From Auricularia sp. M13 (taxonomy: Eukaryota > Basidiomycota > Agaricomycetes > Auriculariales > Auriculariaceae), in the NCBI GenBank assembly GCA_037042915.1, contig CM073195.1:3162001-3226000 (forward strand): a stretch of 64,000 bases of DNA, read 5' to 3'. Under the pieces are notes generated by a model. The model worked only from the letters and a program-made list of their open reading frames with translations. It was not told the DNA's origin and searched no databases. Shown piece after piece: positions 1 through 12,907 of this stretch (the first letter of the stretch is position 1; each line of letters begins with the position of its first letter). Position numbers and translations under genes: made by a program.

Positions 1-2769
1 TCGCATCGTGGGGACTACTGCGTTGTCGTCCATCGATAGCTTCAACCGCAACCGCGCGCGTCTGCAGCCCAATTCCGTTGTCGGCTCTCGACAAAGGTAC
101 GTTAGAGCGATCCTTCAGCATTTTTCATATGCTGATGGCACTCTGCAGAGCAAATTCGGTAGACGAGCCCGTGCGCCGGGGTCAACGAGCCGTGGACTCG
201 GTCAAGATCAAAATGGGGATGCAGATCGACGACCGCGGCTTCCAAGCGTTGATCCTCGAGACGCAGGTGCTGACCGCGCGCGAGCACAGCAAATGGAACT
301 ACGACGCGCTCGTCGAGCTCATCGAGGGCCCGATGCTCAACCCCAAGCGGCTCGAGGAGTCCATCAAGGTCTCCAAGTTCGGCAAGCGGCTCATGCAGTT
401 CTTCCACCCACAGACACGGAAGGGCTTTGCGGACATGAGGCGCATCAAGGTATGTCGTTGGCTTTCGTTTGCTTCAGGTTTTTTGTGTAGGCTGCTGACG
501 CGCGGGGTGCAGTCGAACCAGAAATGGGTCAAGTTGGGCTGCACGCTCATCACTACGCTGCTGAGCAACCCCGACGGCATCCGGTTCCTGCAGCACGACG
601 ACCCGTTCTTGAAGCAGCTTGTGGATGCCCTGATCAGCTTTGACTTGGTACGTTGCAATTCGGACTCGGACTTGACCCAGCGTGCGCACTCACGATGCGC
701 TCGCAGGCACGCCCTGGCTCGCAAGACTCGGTCTTCGCGCCCAACAAGGTCGAAGACACACTCGCATATGGTTATTTCGAGATGCTGGGCACCATGAGCC
801 GCTATCCGGAAGGCATCGAGTACGTGATACTGTCATGCGGATGGACCGTAGTGACTGACTGAGATACGGTGTGCAGGCTGCTGGAGCGCTTTAAATTCTT
901 CACGGCCTTCTATCACCTGACGGAACTGCCCAATCGCGAAGATTTAGTTAGGTTGGTTATTGAGAACATCGACTACTCACAGTACGTTTTCTTCATCGCC
1001 ATCTTGCACGGATGCTGAAAGACGTGCAGGGACGGCCATCCGCGAATACTATTATCCAGAGCGTTGACCTCGAGCGACAAGGTACGCGGGATTGTGTTTT
1101 TGTCGGTCATATTGCTGACTGCGGTCCCAGCGCGTCCGCGAATACGCTACAAGACACCTGGGCCGTTTGATTCAGAACAGCACGCGCGCGGCCAGCTGGA
1201 TGTTGCGTCTTCTGCTGACGCAGCTATACGATCCGGATCCGGAAGTCATCGAGCTCGCGGTCCACTACCTGCGTGATGCGTGCAACGACCGCGATGTGCT
1301 GCAGCTGGTTGTGGAAATGCAGCCGACGCTGGACCATCTCGGCGAGATTGGCCATCCGCTGTTGCTCAAGTTCATGTCAACGCCCATTGGGTTCCAATAC
1401 CTGTACAACGCCGACTACATCAATCGCGAGATGGACGGCTGGTTCCATGTGCGACCCGTCTATTTATCTTCACGCGGAGGATGGACGAGCTGACTCTGTT
1501 GTGCAGGAACGCAACAAGCAATACATGGTCCAGGTCGAGATTTATCTCGCACGCGCGTTCAGCTTGGCGCAGGCGGACGAGGAGGAAGACGAGCTGCTGG
1601 CTTTCGAAGGCACCGTGCCGGCGCATTTCTACGGCGAGATGGCCAAGACGGAGCTGGGATGTCAGGTCTTGCACGACAAGGGCCACTTCGTGGACTTTGC
1701 AGAGTTCATCCGGCTGCATGGGCTCGAACACGAGGACCCGGAGATTATCGAAAAGTTGAAGAGCGTCTTATGGGCCGTGGTGCGTTTTCCGCAGAACTGG
1801 TAGTTTGGATGCTCAAGCCTGGCTTTGCAGGGCAATATCGGTGCGACCGCTCGAGGGTTGCAGTTCCTCGAGGACCAAGAGATCATCCCCAGTATTCTCG
1901 AGATCGCCGAGCAGTCCCAGGTCCTGTCTGTGCGAGGGTCAGTCTGAAGTCCATGACGGTGTGTGCATTCCTGACAAGTCGTTGGCAGAACATGCTTCTT
2001 CGTCCTTGGATTGATATCGGCGACGCCCCAAGGCGCCGAAATTCTCGATGATTACGGCTGGGAAGCAACAATGTCCCCACTTGGCGAGACTACTGGTCTT
2101 TGTGTTCCCAGCCAACTCGAGCGGTTCCTCGGCGTACGTATTTATTGCAACTGCCACCTGTTTGCTTACCCCCTGTAGCTACCACACACGGTGCCTCTGA
2201 ATCTCGAGGAGCCCCCACCAAGTCTTCCCGTGCTTCCTACGCAGGCCGAACGCGATGTCATGAACTGCATCTACAATTTGGCTAATACGGTCATCGCGCA
2301 TGCCGCGTCGCGCACATTGGGTCGCATCAAGTCTCGTCCAGAGACGCGGGGTGTATATTCGTCCCTCCGATTGTTCGACCGCGCGCTACAAGCACTGGCC
2401 TCGCAGCGATACCGGTTGCCCGTGCGGCGGTTTATCTTCGACCTCTTCGATGTCCGGTTGGACGCTACAAGCGTCGCGGGGCTGCTCGAGCATCGGCGTG
2501 CGACGATTCTCGGCAGCAAGAGCAACGGGAGCACGAGTGGGCGCAGTCGCACGCCGGCTGGGCAGGGTGCACCGTCTGCTTGCGCCGCGCGGCTTAAGCG
2601 CGGGCGGCGGCGGAGTACCGAGAGCGGGAGCGAGGGCGAGGACGACGAGCTGTACGAGGAGAGCGAGGGCGAGCTCGAGGTCAAGCCGCTGCGGATGCGG
2701 CCTGTCCAGAAGATCGTCGGGTTCGATGGACCCGCGGCCGGGGACGAGGAGGACGATGATGAACTCTAA
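1..2769 (+). CDS. TORC2 subunit Rictor/Ste16/Tsc11, 3' part (5' end outside the window)
   Basis: This is the C-terminal portion of the Rictor-family scaffold of TOR complex 2, which supports TORC2 signalling to AGC kinases and the actin cytoskeleton. Conserved family blocks appear in order across many short introns. The Rictor_M region is near 178-450 (IKMGMQIDDRGFQALILET) and continues with WVKLGCTLITTLLSNPDGIR near 521-585. The RasGEF_N_2-like block is near 1190-1400 (SWMLRLLLTQLYDPDPEV, LQLVVEMQPTLDHLGEIGHP). HFYGEMAKTELGCQVLHDKG is near 1624-1690. The RICTOR_V block is near 1830-2070 (GLQFLEDQEIIPSILEIAEQ, GAEILDDYGW). The acidic, low-complexity tail ends in DDEL and a TAA at 2767-2769. 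The frame stays open when introns are removed and I see no sign of decay. The N-terminal part lies upstream of base 1. Confidence 0.9.
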
Positions 2770-3382
2770 GAGTTGTTCCACAAACGATGAACGCTGAACG
2801 TTGCACGTCCTCTCCCGGCATTTATTTTTCTATTCTCCTTCCTCCTTCTTTCCTTTCCGTCGCACACTCACACTCCCTTGGTCGCGCTGTGTTAGTCTCA
2901 ATCTCTCGCCCCCCTCCTCCGCCCTGCATCATCATGCTTGTCTGACTGCTTGCCTGCCTGCCTTTCGTTTTCGTGGAGCACTACTCTCGTCTGACTGCAT
3001 TCATCTTGCACGACTGTATTTTGTACACGCAATCTGTAGGCTTACACCCTTTGAACATGCTGCCCGTTGTTATTTGCGTTTGCTACGAGACGAATGTGTT
3101 TGCGGCAGTGGTTCAACGCGTTCACGGTTCAGCCTATCCTATCAGCGCAGTATTCACGACTAGCACTTCAAGCTTGAAGTTTGACAGTCTCAGGCATCCC
3201 AGGAATTCAGCGAGAAAGCCAACACCGCACGAGAAAGACAACCCTGCAAGCCAGGGTTCTTTGCATTCCAGCACAACCGCGAAGTGGATCGTTACGCATG
3301 CAACCATAATGTTTTGGACAGGAGGCGGAGGCATAAGCGCTTACAAGCATGAGATGGAACGTGCAGCAGGGAGCGTCAACAT
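2770..3382. other. Convergent 3' intergenic region
   Basis: This stretch separates the 3' ends of the Rictor gene (+) and RPL17 (-). It contains pyrimidine-rich plus-strand sequence at about 2820-2960, consistent with a 3' UTR. I recognise no coding sequence here. Confidence 0.5.
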
Positions 3383-4186
3383 CTATGCACGGGCAGCCTC
3401 GATCCTGCGCTGGGCCAGCTGCCGCCTGTTGAGGCCGGAGAAATGCGAGACGACGGCGTCCTTGTCCGCGTTCCGCTCGACGTCGACGTCCTCCGCGGCG
3501 AGGATGACCTCGATGTGGCAGGGGTGGCCCTGGTACGGGTTGATGCGACCGTGGGCGCGGTAAGTGCGGCGGCGGGTCTTGGGCGCCTGCTGGACGACGA
3601 TGTTTTTGATCACGAGGTCGCTCTGGTCGATGTTCTTCGCCTCCGCGTTCGACTCGGCGTTCTTGAGCAGGCGCAGGATGAACTTGACCGACTTTTCCGG
3701 CCAGCGACCTGAGAGTAAATAATTTGATTACTTGCAAAGTAAGTACCAAGTTCGAGAGGTGCGCACCCTGAACGGCCTTGAACTGCTTCGCCTGGGACGC
3801 GCGGCCAACACCACCGTTGAAGCGGCGGAAGGGGATGACCTGCTTGTGGTCCTGAACGTTGGCGAGGTACGAGTACGCCTTGCTCAGTTTGATGCCTGCC
3901 ATTTGCGCCGCGGGTAAGAATCCCACGATATTTCGCGCACTGAACGCGCGCAGGACGCACCAGACAGCGCGGCCGCTACCTCGCGCATGTTCTTGAAGTG
4001 AGTGCGCAGGTACTCGCCCCGGGCGCGCGCGGCTGTGGTTTCTCGGTCAGTTGCGCCGCGATTTTAATGGCCAATATGCCACGCACTCTTCTCGGGGTTG
4101 GGCGCGAGGGCAGCGGCGGCGTAACGGACTGCATTTCACGGTGAGCAACGGGCGCCGGCGACGGCGCGGACGGCGGACGCACCCAT
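3383..4186 (-). CDS. RPL17: 60S ribosomal protein L17 (uL22)
   Basis: This is cytosolic ribosomal protein uL22, which lines the peptide exit tunnel of the large subunit. The spliced protein starts MVRY, continues with [15 protein letters not shown] and [20 protein letters not shown], and ends in the family C-terminal block ([19 protein letters not shown]). The stop is TAG at 3383-3385. Five coding exons fit GT-AG boundaries: 4183-4186, 4087-4128, 3961-4032, 3767-3895 and 3383-3709. The first coding exon is only four bases, ATG plus the first base of the valine codon. Starting at that ATG restores the conserved MVRY N-terminus, so I prefer it. The length, about 190 residues, is normal for the family. 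Intron-rich 5' ends are common in fungal ribosomal protein genes. Confidence 0.95.
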
Positions 4187-5042
4187 GATGCTGTTTTGGG
4201 GGAGGGTTAGTGGACGTTAAGGTTTCAACCGGAACTATCCGAACCGTGCGCTGTACAGCGACTAAAATCCGTCCATTTCGACCTGAACCTGGCACTTTCA
4301 TCTCAGATATCTGTTCGATATGCATTCCTTCATATATTCGAGAGATGTATGCGCGTATAAATACAAAAGAAAACGACCGGAGAAGATGTGCGGCAGCGGA
4401 ACGAGCTCAGCGCGCAAGCGCAATGCGAACGAGTCAGAATACTCCAACATTCGATTTTCGAGGTGGAATGAGGGTGCACGGCCTGGGATGGATGCCAGTA
4501 CGCCCGAGAAGTACGATGCATCTACCTCGAGACAAGCAGTGAGCTCGTGGGGTGGTATTACCATCGCACCGCACCGCCCTCGTGTGGACTGATAATGTCG
4601 ACTGCGCATAGGGTAACACATCTCTGTGTATATAGGTAAGGTTGCAGACATCGAAATGAACATAATGTTACTCCGGTTCGTGGTCGGGGGAAAAGAGTTC
4701 GCCTTGTTTGCGTTCTGTTTGGTGCTTCTTCTCTCACTGCACTCAGAATGAATGCCTCTTCGGCCCCCCTTATGTATTCCCATACAACGATGACCGAGCC
4801 CGCGTCTACATCACCGGGGCGGTGTACGAGTATTTTGCTCTACGAAATCATCCGTCGCACGTGGAGCAGAGCTCAGGTCCGACAACTTGACGAGAAGTTC
4901 CTGCAACACCTGTCCACCACGAAACATTCCGTTTGCCCTCGCCAGCACATACCATTCACTTGGACACTCTCTCGGGATGTTAGAGGCCATATTCACGTTT
5001 TACAGGCCATCCAAGTGTAATTGTAAGATATACACTGTCGAA
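4187..5042. other. Intergenic region upstream of RPL17
   Basis: This holds the RPL17 promoter and the 3' flank of the acetyltransferase gene, both on the minus strand. The open frames on both strands here are short and resemble no family I know. I assign nothing. Confidence 0.5.
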
Positions 5043-5952
5043 TCAAGAAGCTTTAGCGGTCTTCGGCCACTTGAACATGGCCCGAATCGTCACGTTGCCC
5101 TGGGGAGACGTGAGGGTAGCACTTCCTCCCTCGCTTACAAACCCGAGATGCTGGTAGATTTGGACGTTCAAGTCGGTGAAGGTCTCCAGACGCATTCCTT
5201 CGTTCTTCGACTGAAACATGGTATCAGCATACAAGCTGCCGCCAGGTTGGGACGCGCACCCTTTCCTCCATGTGCTCAATGAGCGCGCGAGCGACTCCTC
5301 GGCGTTGCTTCGAGACGCGCGTGCCGAGGATTTGGAGGTGCCACATAGTATGAAGCTTCTCCTTCGTGAGAGCCCGGTCGAGTACTTCGTTGCATGTAGC
5401 CTCGTACTATCGCAGGCAGTCAGACTCGTCCAACGAATATTCCCACAGAGAAAGAGTGAGCGACTGACATTCTGCTCCCAGAACACCCGGGCATCGGCGT
5501 TTAGGTGCTTGCCGAACATATCGTTCCAGACGTTCTGCTGTTCTTCGCTGCACACGTCCGACGCCACGTCAGTCAGTCAGTCCACGCTTGATACGCCTCT
5601 GCGTGAGCACGTACGTCCCGAGGAATTCAGTTCCAGGCGGGAACCAGATCGCGACGCCGTCGACGTTGACATCGGAGTCGACGCCGGCGACGTAGACCTC
5701 GCCACCCGCCATGCCCGCCCGAATGAAGCCGCGCCACAGATTCACGCTCAGATGCATCTCGCCGCCAAGGCACGGCGCCATGACGGGGTCATTGGCAAAC
5801 GAGTCCACCAGCAATTCTGCTGCTGCTTCAATGTCGGCTGTCGACGCTTTGCGACGATCGTTATATCAGTATCCTCGGACGCGCTAGCAGCTGCTGCTGG
5901 TTCTGCGGTGCTCACCTGGCTCTGGCGCGAGCTGTCGCACGTGGATTGCCAT
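5043..5952 (-). CDS. GNAT-family N-acetyltransferase
   Basis: A cytosolic acetyl-CoA-dependent N-acetyltransferase of the GNAT fold; its substrate cannot be told. The start ATG at 5952 gives MAIHVRQLAP. Exon 2 begins at 5837 after an intron at 5838-5915 and carries ELLVDSFANDPVMAP and VYVAGVDSDVNVDGVAIWFP. Later exons carry EEQQNVWNDMFGKHL, then MWHLQILGTRVSKQRRGVAR, which holds the acetyl-CoA pyrophosphate-binding R-x-x-G-x-A pattern (motif A). The terminal exon reads MRLETFTDLNVQIYQHLGF and ends FKWPKTAKAS with TGA at 5043-5045. About 205 residues is typical of small fungal GNATs that contain a variable insert. All exon joins keep frame with GT-AG introns, so the gene looks intact. Confidence 0.85.
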
Positions 5953-7474
5953 GGAATGGGAATGCGATTTGGGTGCCAGAGATGGGCTGTGCGCGCATCG
6001 GCGAATGCATCGTATTTAGCCAGAGCACACCGTCGTCCGGCAGCGCTCAAGAATCTGTCATCCTGCCTTCCACTGCCCTGGGCTGCCCTTCCCCCTTCCC
6101 GAAGCGATCTCCTGGATAATGCCATGCTTGCAGCAACATTACACCGACTGTTCCGGCCGATGCTTTCTGGCTTCTTACTGCTCCCTCTGGGCGGTGCATA
6201 CGGGGATATCTGATGTGCCTGCCTCCTCCACGGACCCCGCGTCGGCGTGGAGGATTTGAGCAACTCTATTTTGTGGTGCCAACTCTGCAGTCGTTCGGGT
6301 CGGGGTCGTCGTCGCATCGGGATGATATTGTGCAGTTCATTTCAATGCATGATGCTATGAGCCTGGGAAATTGCCCTAAACAGGACCTTGCGGTCCAGCC
6401 CCAGGTTGCAGCTCGAATAGAGTGTCAGAGACTGGAGGTGTCGGGCATCTCGCTCCATATCGCTTGGCACTTCGTCCCCAAACGGGACTTCGAGCGACCC
6501 ATACTGGTAACTGCGCTGGTAGCAACGGACACCGTCAAGGTGCGCCTGCGTATGTATGTGTGGTGCTTGATGGAGCTGATTGCTACCGAGGACTCTGAGG
6601 GCGCATAGGTTAAACCACCATCAGGGCGCTTCTTTCTGCCAGGCAACATCTGCACGCTTGCATTCCCACCAATCGGACAGCCCCCCACAAGCGATGCAGG
6701 CACGCTGCGGCAGAGGAGTCTCGTCGTGCGCCCTGGGATTAGAAGTGGTTGTCCGGGGTCCAAGTATTGGACTCAAACTCGCTGCTACCGGCGCAGATGA
6801 TCTGTCCTCGTCTGTAAATCTGTGGGTTTGGCTTCGTCGCGTACGCCCTTGAAGGTCTGATTCGTTGACATATGAAATCAGATCCCTCCGAAAGACCTGT
6901 CGATGACCTGGCGAGATTACCATCATTATCGGCGGGCGATTCGGACACTTTCCCTCGACTACGACACAGATAACGTTCAGATCTGGCTCGGGATCCCACG
7001 CTCATCTACCTGGGAAACTAATTCTCGGTATTGGAGCGTACTGCGCACAAAATTGGTTACTGACGGGTTGGAGTTTTGGCGAGGAACCCCATGTAGACGG
7101 ATTCGCAAGGTGGCTTTTTCAAATCACGCTCCCGAGCCCGAAAATCGCTGACCCAGAACAATGGAACCTTTTGTCAGGTGAGAATGCGAACGCAGACGCT
7201 GCCGGGCGGCGCCGTGAGAAGGATTCCCGGGGTCCACTGCTCTCGAAATATCCCCCGGGATCCATGACAGAAACGACAGGCGTGTGTTCAAGTTGCTTCG
7301 TTTGACGCTTCCGCAGCCTGTATCTGTATCCCGATCTCTGTCTTTGATCCACAGGCCTCTCGATCGCAGCGCGACAGAAAGCGGCCGGCAGGCAGCTCTT
7401 TGACTTATAACCCGACCCTCGCCATTGTTACCCGTCTCTCCCGCTTCCTCCACAACCCAGGCGGCCGAACCGTC
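5953..7474. other. Intergenic region, about 1.5 kb
   Basis: This lies between the divergent acetyltransferase and membrane-protein genes. Several open frames of 80-190 codons are present on both strands, but none shows a recognisable motif or clear splicing signals. It probably contains the two promoters, and I assign no gene. Confidence 0.4.
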
Positions 7475-8858
7475 ATGTCCCTGGAGGATCCTGCCTGTCC
7501 GTCGCGTTTCCCATGCGTTCTCTGCGTGTGCGATACTCATTTCGGTCTTCTAGCGTGGCGGCCAGTCGAGTCTGCCTACGACTTGTGGAACGAGCGATCT
7601 TTCCTTGCCGGAATCCTCATTGGCGCGGTCGCTTACGGTGCGAAACACCGTCTCTCTCACTCATTTCTCAGGGCTCATTCGCATGCAGGTGTACACGCGA
7701 CATTATTCTTCACCACTCTCAACCTCTTGTTCAAGCGGCCGCGGACGAGGTGGCGCGACTATAGCTGGATCACATACGTGGTTGTCCTCTTCCTGGTCAG
7801 CAGTATTGCGAATTATGGGCAGCTCAAGTATGTTGCTTCAACGTCTCACACAAACTGCGTACTACTTGATCGCTCACGCGGCGCAGATTCACGCAAATGA
7901 TCTGGATTGACAACCGCAACTACCCAGGCGGACCGAGCGCATACTTGGTTGAGCAGCAAACTGAGTTCGCGGCCAGGTTGGTCGTCGGAGGCTACATGGT
8001 CAACGGATGGCTGCAGGACGGTCTGATCGTGAGTTGAGAGATAAATCGGGCCCGTGTGTCTCAGGTTCTCATTTTACGACAGGTGTACCGCTTCTGGGTC
8101 ATCTTCAGGAATTATGCCGCCCTCGTCGTTCCTTTCCTTATTTTCCTCGGCACGGTCGGTGAGCTTCATCAACGCACGAAAATCACAGCAGGCGTTCATC
8201 ATATTGTAGCTACCTCTACATGGCTCATGGTTATCATCGACGGCACTTCGTACTTCGAAGGGACTGGGGCAACGTTACTCATCACCTACTACGCTCTGTC
8301 GGTGGCGCTGAACGTTATAGCCACCGTTGCAATAAGCATTCGCCTTTGGATTGCACGTCGCCGCATGCGCACGATCTCGTCCGGGATTTCCAGCTCGTAC
8401 ATTTCCATTGCTGCGATCCTCATCGAGTCCGCGTTCCTATATACGATCTGCGGAATCGCGTTCCTTGTCCCCTTCGGCCTCGCCGACCCGGGTCAAAATA
8501 TCATCCTACCAACTCTCGCTCAAGTCGAGGTGAGAGCTCCGTCACTCTGCAAGGACATGGAGCTGAATGTGTCTGGCAGTCTATCGCCCCTCTTCTGATT
8601 ATTATGCGCGTTGCGCAAGGCCGAGCATGGTCTGCGGAAACGACAACTCAGTACGACCGCTCAACCTACAGCTCACGTGGTACGAGGCACCGGCGCGGTG
8701 TTTCTTCAGCACACATCCACGATGTGGAACGCGGCCCTACGGAATCGGTCGCACTCTCGGGCCTGCGTACCGACCTGGCTGGGGCGACTGACCCTGACAA
8801 GATAGCCTTAGCGAGCAACTACGGCGGCGAGGCCATTTTCCCGGTTATCAAGCGCTGA
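7475..8858 (+). CDS. Multi-pass membrane protein of an Agaricomycete-specific family
   Basis: This is a polytopic membrane protein resembling a large mushroom-fungus family of unknown function that is often receptor-like in topology. Hydrophobic segments occur in ERSFLAGILIGAVAYG, in WITYVVVLFLVSSIANYG, in the block after VYRFWVIFRNYAALVVPFLI, and in ILIESAFLYTICGIAFLVPF. A family-like luminal block, MIWIDNRNYPGGPSAYLVEQ, lies near 7900-7960. GT-AG introns restore the frame, including 7638-7688 (TACG to GTGTAC) and another before VYRFW. The cytoplasmic tail is Ser/Thr-rich and ends FPVIKR at 8856, with TGA at 8856-8858. The start at 7475 (MSLEDP) is the least certain point. It differs in sequence from the two other 7TM genes in this window. 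Confidence 0.75.
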
Positions 8859-9375
8859 GGCAGACATCTCTTTATCGAAATCAACCGCACTATAACGTGT
8901 ATGTACCCTTGTGGATAGAACTCTGTAAGCCTTGGGTTTGGATGCAGAGGAGATGGCCCTAGCGTCTTCAGGTGGATAGGATCTCGCAATGGTACGCTGT
9001 AACAGGCCTGAAGGACTGCTGTCTGCAGTATTCGTCTTCAGGTTGAAGCATGAGGAGGAGCGCGTCACTCATGATCAAGCTTCGTGCACCTCCACCCGTA
9101 CCGGCAAATTTAGCAACGGACCTGTCAGGCACCCCAAAGCAGAAATTCCGGGTTGCACGCCTAATTCCCTTTACACTATAATGACTTGAATGTGCGTTCT
9201 GATGCCATGAGATCAAGTAGGGGTTGACAGGTTCCATGTGCGCTGTGTCAGGGGTCCTCGAGCACCGTGATCTTCTGGAATACTGCTTGCGCGTGTTTGG
9301 GCATGCGTGGTATCCCATGAATACCTGCCGACGCAATGGATCCGCAAATAGTGTCTCTCTCTCCTACATCCCCTC
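8859..9375. other. Intergenic region upstream of the permease
   Basis: This contains the 3' flank of the membrane-protein gene and the promoter of the permease gene. I recognise no coding sequence. Confidence 0.5.
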
Positions 9376-12300
9376 ATGAGCGACCAGGACCTGAAGCCTG
9401 CCTCGACGGCGCGATGGTCTCGGGACAAGAAGGACGACGAGCTGAACTCGATGGACTCGATCGAACTCATGGACGAGGCCGCGCTACGCGCCTGCGGCTA
9501 TAAGCAGGAGTTCAAACGGTCAGTGCGCATGACGCTGGTGCCAGACATTTGCTGAAGTGCGCGTTCACACAGAGAGTTGTCGCTCTTTTCCAGCTTCAGT
9601 GTGTCATTCTCTGTCCTCGGTATTCTCCCCAGTATCGCGGCAACTCTGGCATGTGAGTGTGGCTCGATATTCATAGCATGCTGATTCCTAAACCACCCCC
9701 CGCAGTCAGCTTGGGATGTGAGTTCGTTCTGCGCGAACGCAACGCTGGCTAAACATTGCACACCAGACGCCGGCACCGTGGGACTCACGTGGTACGTGAT
9801 TGGAACGTCTCTACCTTTTCGCATGGGTTAACGCGACATAGGGGGTGGCTGCTGGTTCGTCAAACCCGTCTCCGCCGTGTGAGCACGTGACTGACATCCG
9901 GTTCGTAGGCATGGAGTGGCATACAATGCGTCGCAGCGTCAATGGCAGAGCTGGCGAGCTCGATGCCGACCAGCGGTGGTCGTACGTGATCTCATATTCC
10001 CATTTCCCCAGTACCAATACTACCCTAGTCTACTATGCCGTCGGCGTCCTGGCAAGTTGTCCCGGGTGTCCGCCGTTTCCCCGGAATATACTTACCTGAC
10101 GTGATGTGCAAGGCTCCTCCTGGCTGGGGCCCCTTTCTCGCGTACCTGACCGGCTGGTAGTTCTCCATGTTAGACGACAGCATCTCAGGAACTCATATGT
10201 TTTCAGGTCCAACTGGATTGGGCTTTCAACAGGTAGGTTCCGACGTCCCCCCAAGTCGACAACGTTCTCACCGCATTCCGCAGCGAGTCCATCGGTCAAT
10301 TACGGTTCGTGATCACTGCTCGAGTTATTCCCACTGCTCATGCAGGATTACAGGCAATGCGGCGATGATCGTGGCTCTCGTCAAGCTGCACAATCCCGAC
10401 TTCGAAATCAGCGACGCGAAGGTTTTGTGAGTCTCAAGACCCTCCCACGGTATGATCGAGCTGGATAATGATCGTACCGCCTCCTCAGTGGTATTACATT
10501 GTCCTTGACCTTCCTTTGCTTCGTCTTCGCGACGCTGCCTACACGGTGGCTCGCTCGCATCAACAGTGCCATGACATGGTTCCAATCGGTGCGGCCCCAT
10601 CATTCATCAGAACAAGCAAACTCCATCTTAACCCCTGCCCTCCAGGCGGGCTATCTCGTGGTCCTCATCGGACTCCCCGCAGCTGTGATCAACCGGCCTA
10701 GTAAGTCTCAACTTTTGTCGTGGACATCTTATCTGAATAGCCCTAGGGTTCCGGCCAAGCAGCGAAGTTTGGGGAACGTACGTGCTTGCAACCTTAGTCG
10801 AATATAATACAATCTTATCTCGTCACAGAATCTCTAACGGGACCGTGAGTGTATAACGGTCACTGTTAAACTTCGCTGAGCCTGTACAGGAATGGCCCAA
10901 TGGGATAGGTGAATTTCTCCCAGTTTTTTTTGTTCTCGGACCGTCCGAGCTAAACGCGTATCGTAGCTGTCCTGATGTCGTTCCTCACGGCTATTTGGTA
11001 TGTCTGCCATCCACAGTGCAGTCAGTATTAGTCATCATGTATAGGACTATGGCGGGATACGATGCGCCATTCCATTTGTCCGAGGAGTGCTCCAATTCAC
11101 AGATTGCCACTCCCCGCGCGATCATCTCGACCGCGGCCTTCGGCGGCATATTTGGCTGGTACGCATTTCTCTGAGCATTGAATTTTCCATTAATATTCCC
11201 GCAGGTTCCTCGTCATGGTCTTGGTGAGTTATTAAGTCCTCCCTGCGTGTCGCTCCGGCTCACGACAATGATGTGAAGGCATACATTGTGCGTACTTCAC
11301 TTTGGATGCGTGCCCGCCGTTTCTCATTTAGCTCGTCCAGATTCAAGACGTCGGCGCTGTTTTGGGGTCCCCTTTAGGACAACCGTTCATCGCTGCAATT
11401 GCTCAGGTATACCATCTTCCACGAAACAGAGACATATTGCCGACTGCTCCCAGGCCACATCTCCCGCTACTACAACTGGTTTCGGCGTTATAACAAGTCC
11501 GTGTTCGCCCTCCGAGGCAACACCCAAACTCATAATTGACGGGCAGTCATCTGTGGTATCTTCTGCGCACAAGGATGTGCCATCTCGTGCTCCCGATTGG
11601 CTTTCGCCTACGCGCGTGATGGCCTTCTCCCGGCCAGCAAGATCGTTTCGCACGTTAACAGCCGGGTCTGTACTAGCCATATCCCATCACATAGTCATTA
11701 ATTCTGCTGATACGAATGAAATTGTAGACTCGCACCCCCGTGAACGCCTGCATCTTCAACTTCATTGTCAATACAGCCTACCTGTGCCTCATTTTCGCTG
11801 GGCCTGTCGCTATTGGTGCAATCTTCTCCGTCGGGGCTCTTGGAGCGTAGTACGTCCTTATCTCCCCCTCCTCTTGCAGATTTCGACTCGGGACTCAACT
11901 CTTTCTGATCAGTTTTGCATTCATCATGCCCGTCTTCCTGGTGAGACGTCTTCGCTTCGCGTGAGAGACAACGCGCTCACGACATCCTAGCGCTGCTTTG
12001 CCGCGGGGGATCGCTGGCGCCCTGGTCCGTGGAATCTCGGACGGTGGGGTCGTCCGGTGGGGATGTATGCCTGCGCGTTCGTAGGGTTGATGCTCCCCAT
12101 CTTGTGCTTCCCCGCTGTGCGCGGCGCGGATCTGACGGCGCAGACGATGAACTGGTGAGAGCAGAGTTGCACAGTTCTATTGGGTTTCTGATCGCATGGG
12201 AAATAGGGCTATCGTGGTGTGGGGAGGCCCGCTCTTCCTCGCAGCCGTGTTCTTCGGTCTCGTTGCGCGCAAAACGTATAAGGGCCCTCAGGTGGGTTCG

Positions 12301-12506
12301 GTTCATCATTTCAGGACCCCAGGGGCTAAATGCTACACTAAGCTCCGTGTTGAACACCTGAGGTGATGATCTACCCTGTTACAGTGCATCTCCGTATTAG
12401 CTGACCAGACCCTGAAAGTGCGTCGCACGCGCAGGCTGAAGCTGTTCGAGAGGACGAGGAGAAGCAGAGCGAGGGGAAAGACGCTGTCGTTATCCCTGCA
12501 GCTTGA
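9376..12506 (+). CDS. Amino acid/GABA/choline-type permease (APC superfamily)
   Basis: A plasma- or vacuole-membrane secondary transporter for amino acids, GABA or choline, close to fungal UGA4/HNM1-like permeases; the substrate is not determinable. The N-terminal cytoplasmic tail ends in the family motif CGYKQEFKR at about 9495-9520. It is followed by FSLFSSFSVSFSVLGILPS, AELASSMPTSGGL, YYAVGVLAPPGWGPFLAYL, HNPDFEISDAKVF, MAGYDAPFHLSEECSN, VQDVGAVLGSPLGQPF, NACIFNFIVNTAYLCLIFAG and WGGPLFLAAVFFGLVARKTY. That is about twelve membrane segments over many short introns. The C-terminal tail is acidic and ends VVIPAA with TGA at 12504-12506. One intron, 10052-10112, needs a GC donor to keep the APPGWGP motif in frame. 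Exon borders around 10560-11050 and 11400-11700 are uncertain, but I saw no clear break. Confidence 0.85.
10052..10112 (+). other. GC-AG intron in the permease gene
   Basis: The sequence after GTC CTG is GCAAGT, the strongest GC donor consensus, and the intron ends in AG at 10111-10112. Removing it joins VL to APPGWGP, a conserved APC-permease motif. No GT donor nearby gives the same frame without losing conserved residues. Confidence 0.75.
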
Positions 12507-12907
12507 GCATATGTCTGTCACTGCGTGCTTTAAAAGGTCGTGTGCATAGTAAAATGTAAACGCCTGAGGATGAGATTGCGTTGGGGCGGATATCCTTTGA
12601 TGTTCGTGATAGCGTCGAAGTACCAGGGATATAATCAGTCTGTTATCATCGTTTATGTGAGGTTTTGGTCTGCTTGTGCTTTGCGTTGTCCCTCCGAGTT
12701 CTTGGTGCTTGGGAGCGGTTGCGGGTCAATCCATCAGCCGAAAATTTATCAAAAAGATATGATACATGGGGAACCAAAATACATGGTCTATCTGTTGCTT
12801 GAACAGCGGAAGAATGCAAGGCGGAAGCCTTTGTGTCGCGGTCTGTTAGGTGGCAACGCCTTCGGGATCTTCCGTCTCTCTCCCCGAGTCTCTCGATTGC
12901 AGCGATC
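12507..12907. other. Intergenic region
   Basis: This separates the permease and the F-box-like gene, both on the plus strand. I see AT-rich promoter-like sequence and no supportable gene. Confidence 0.5.
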
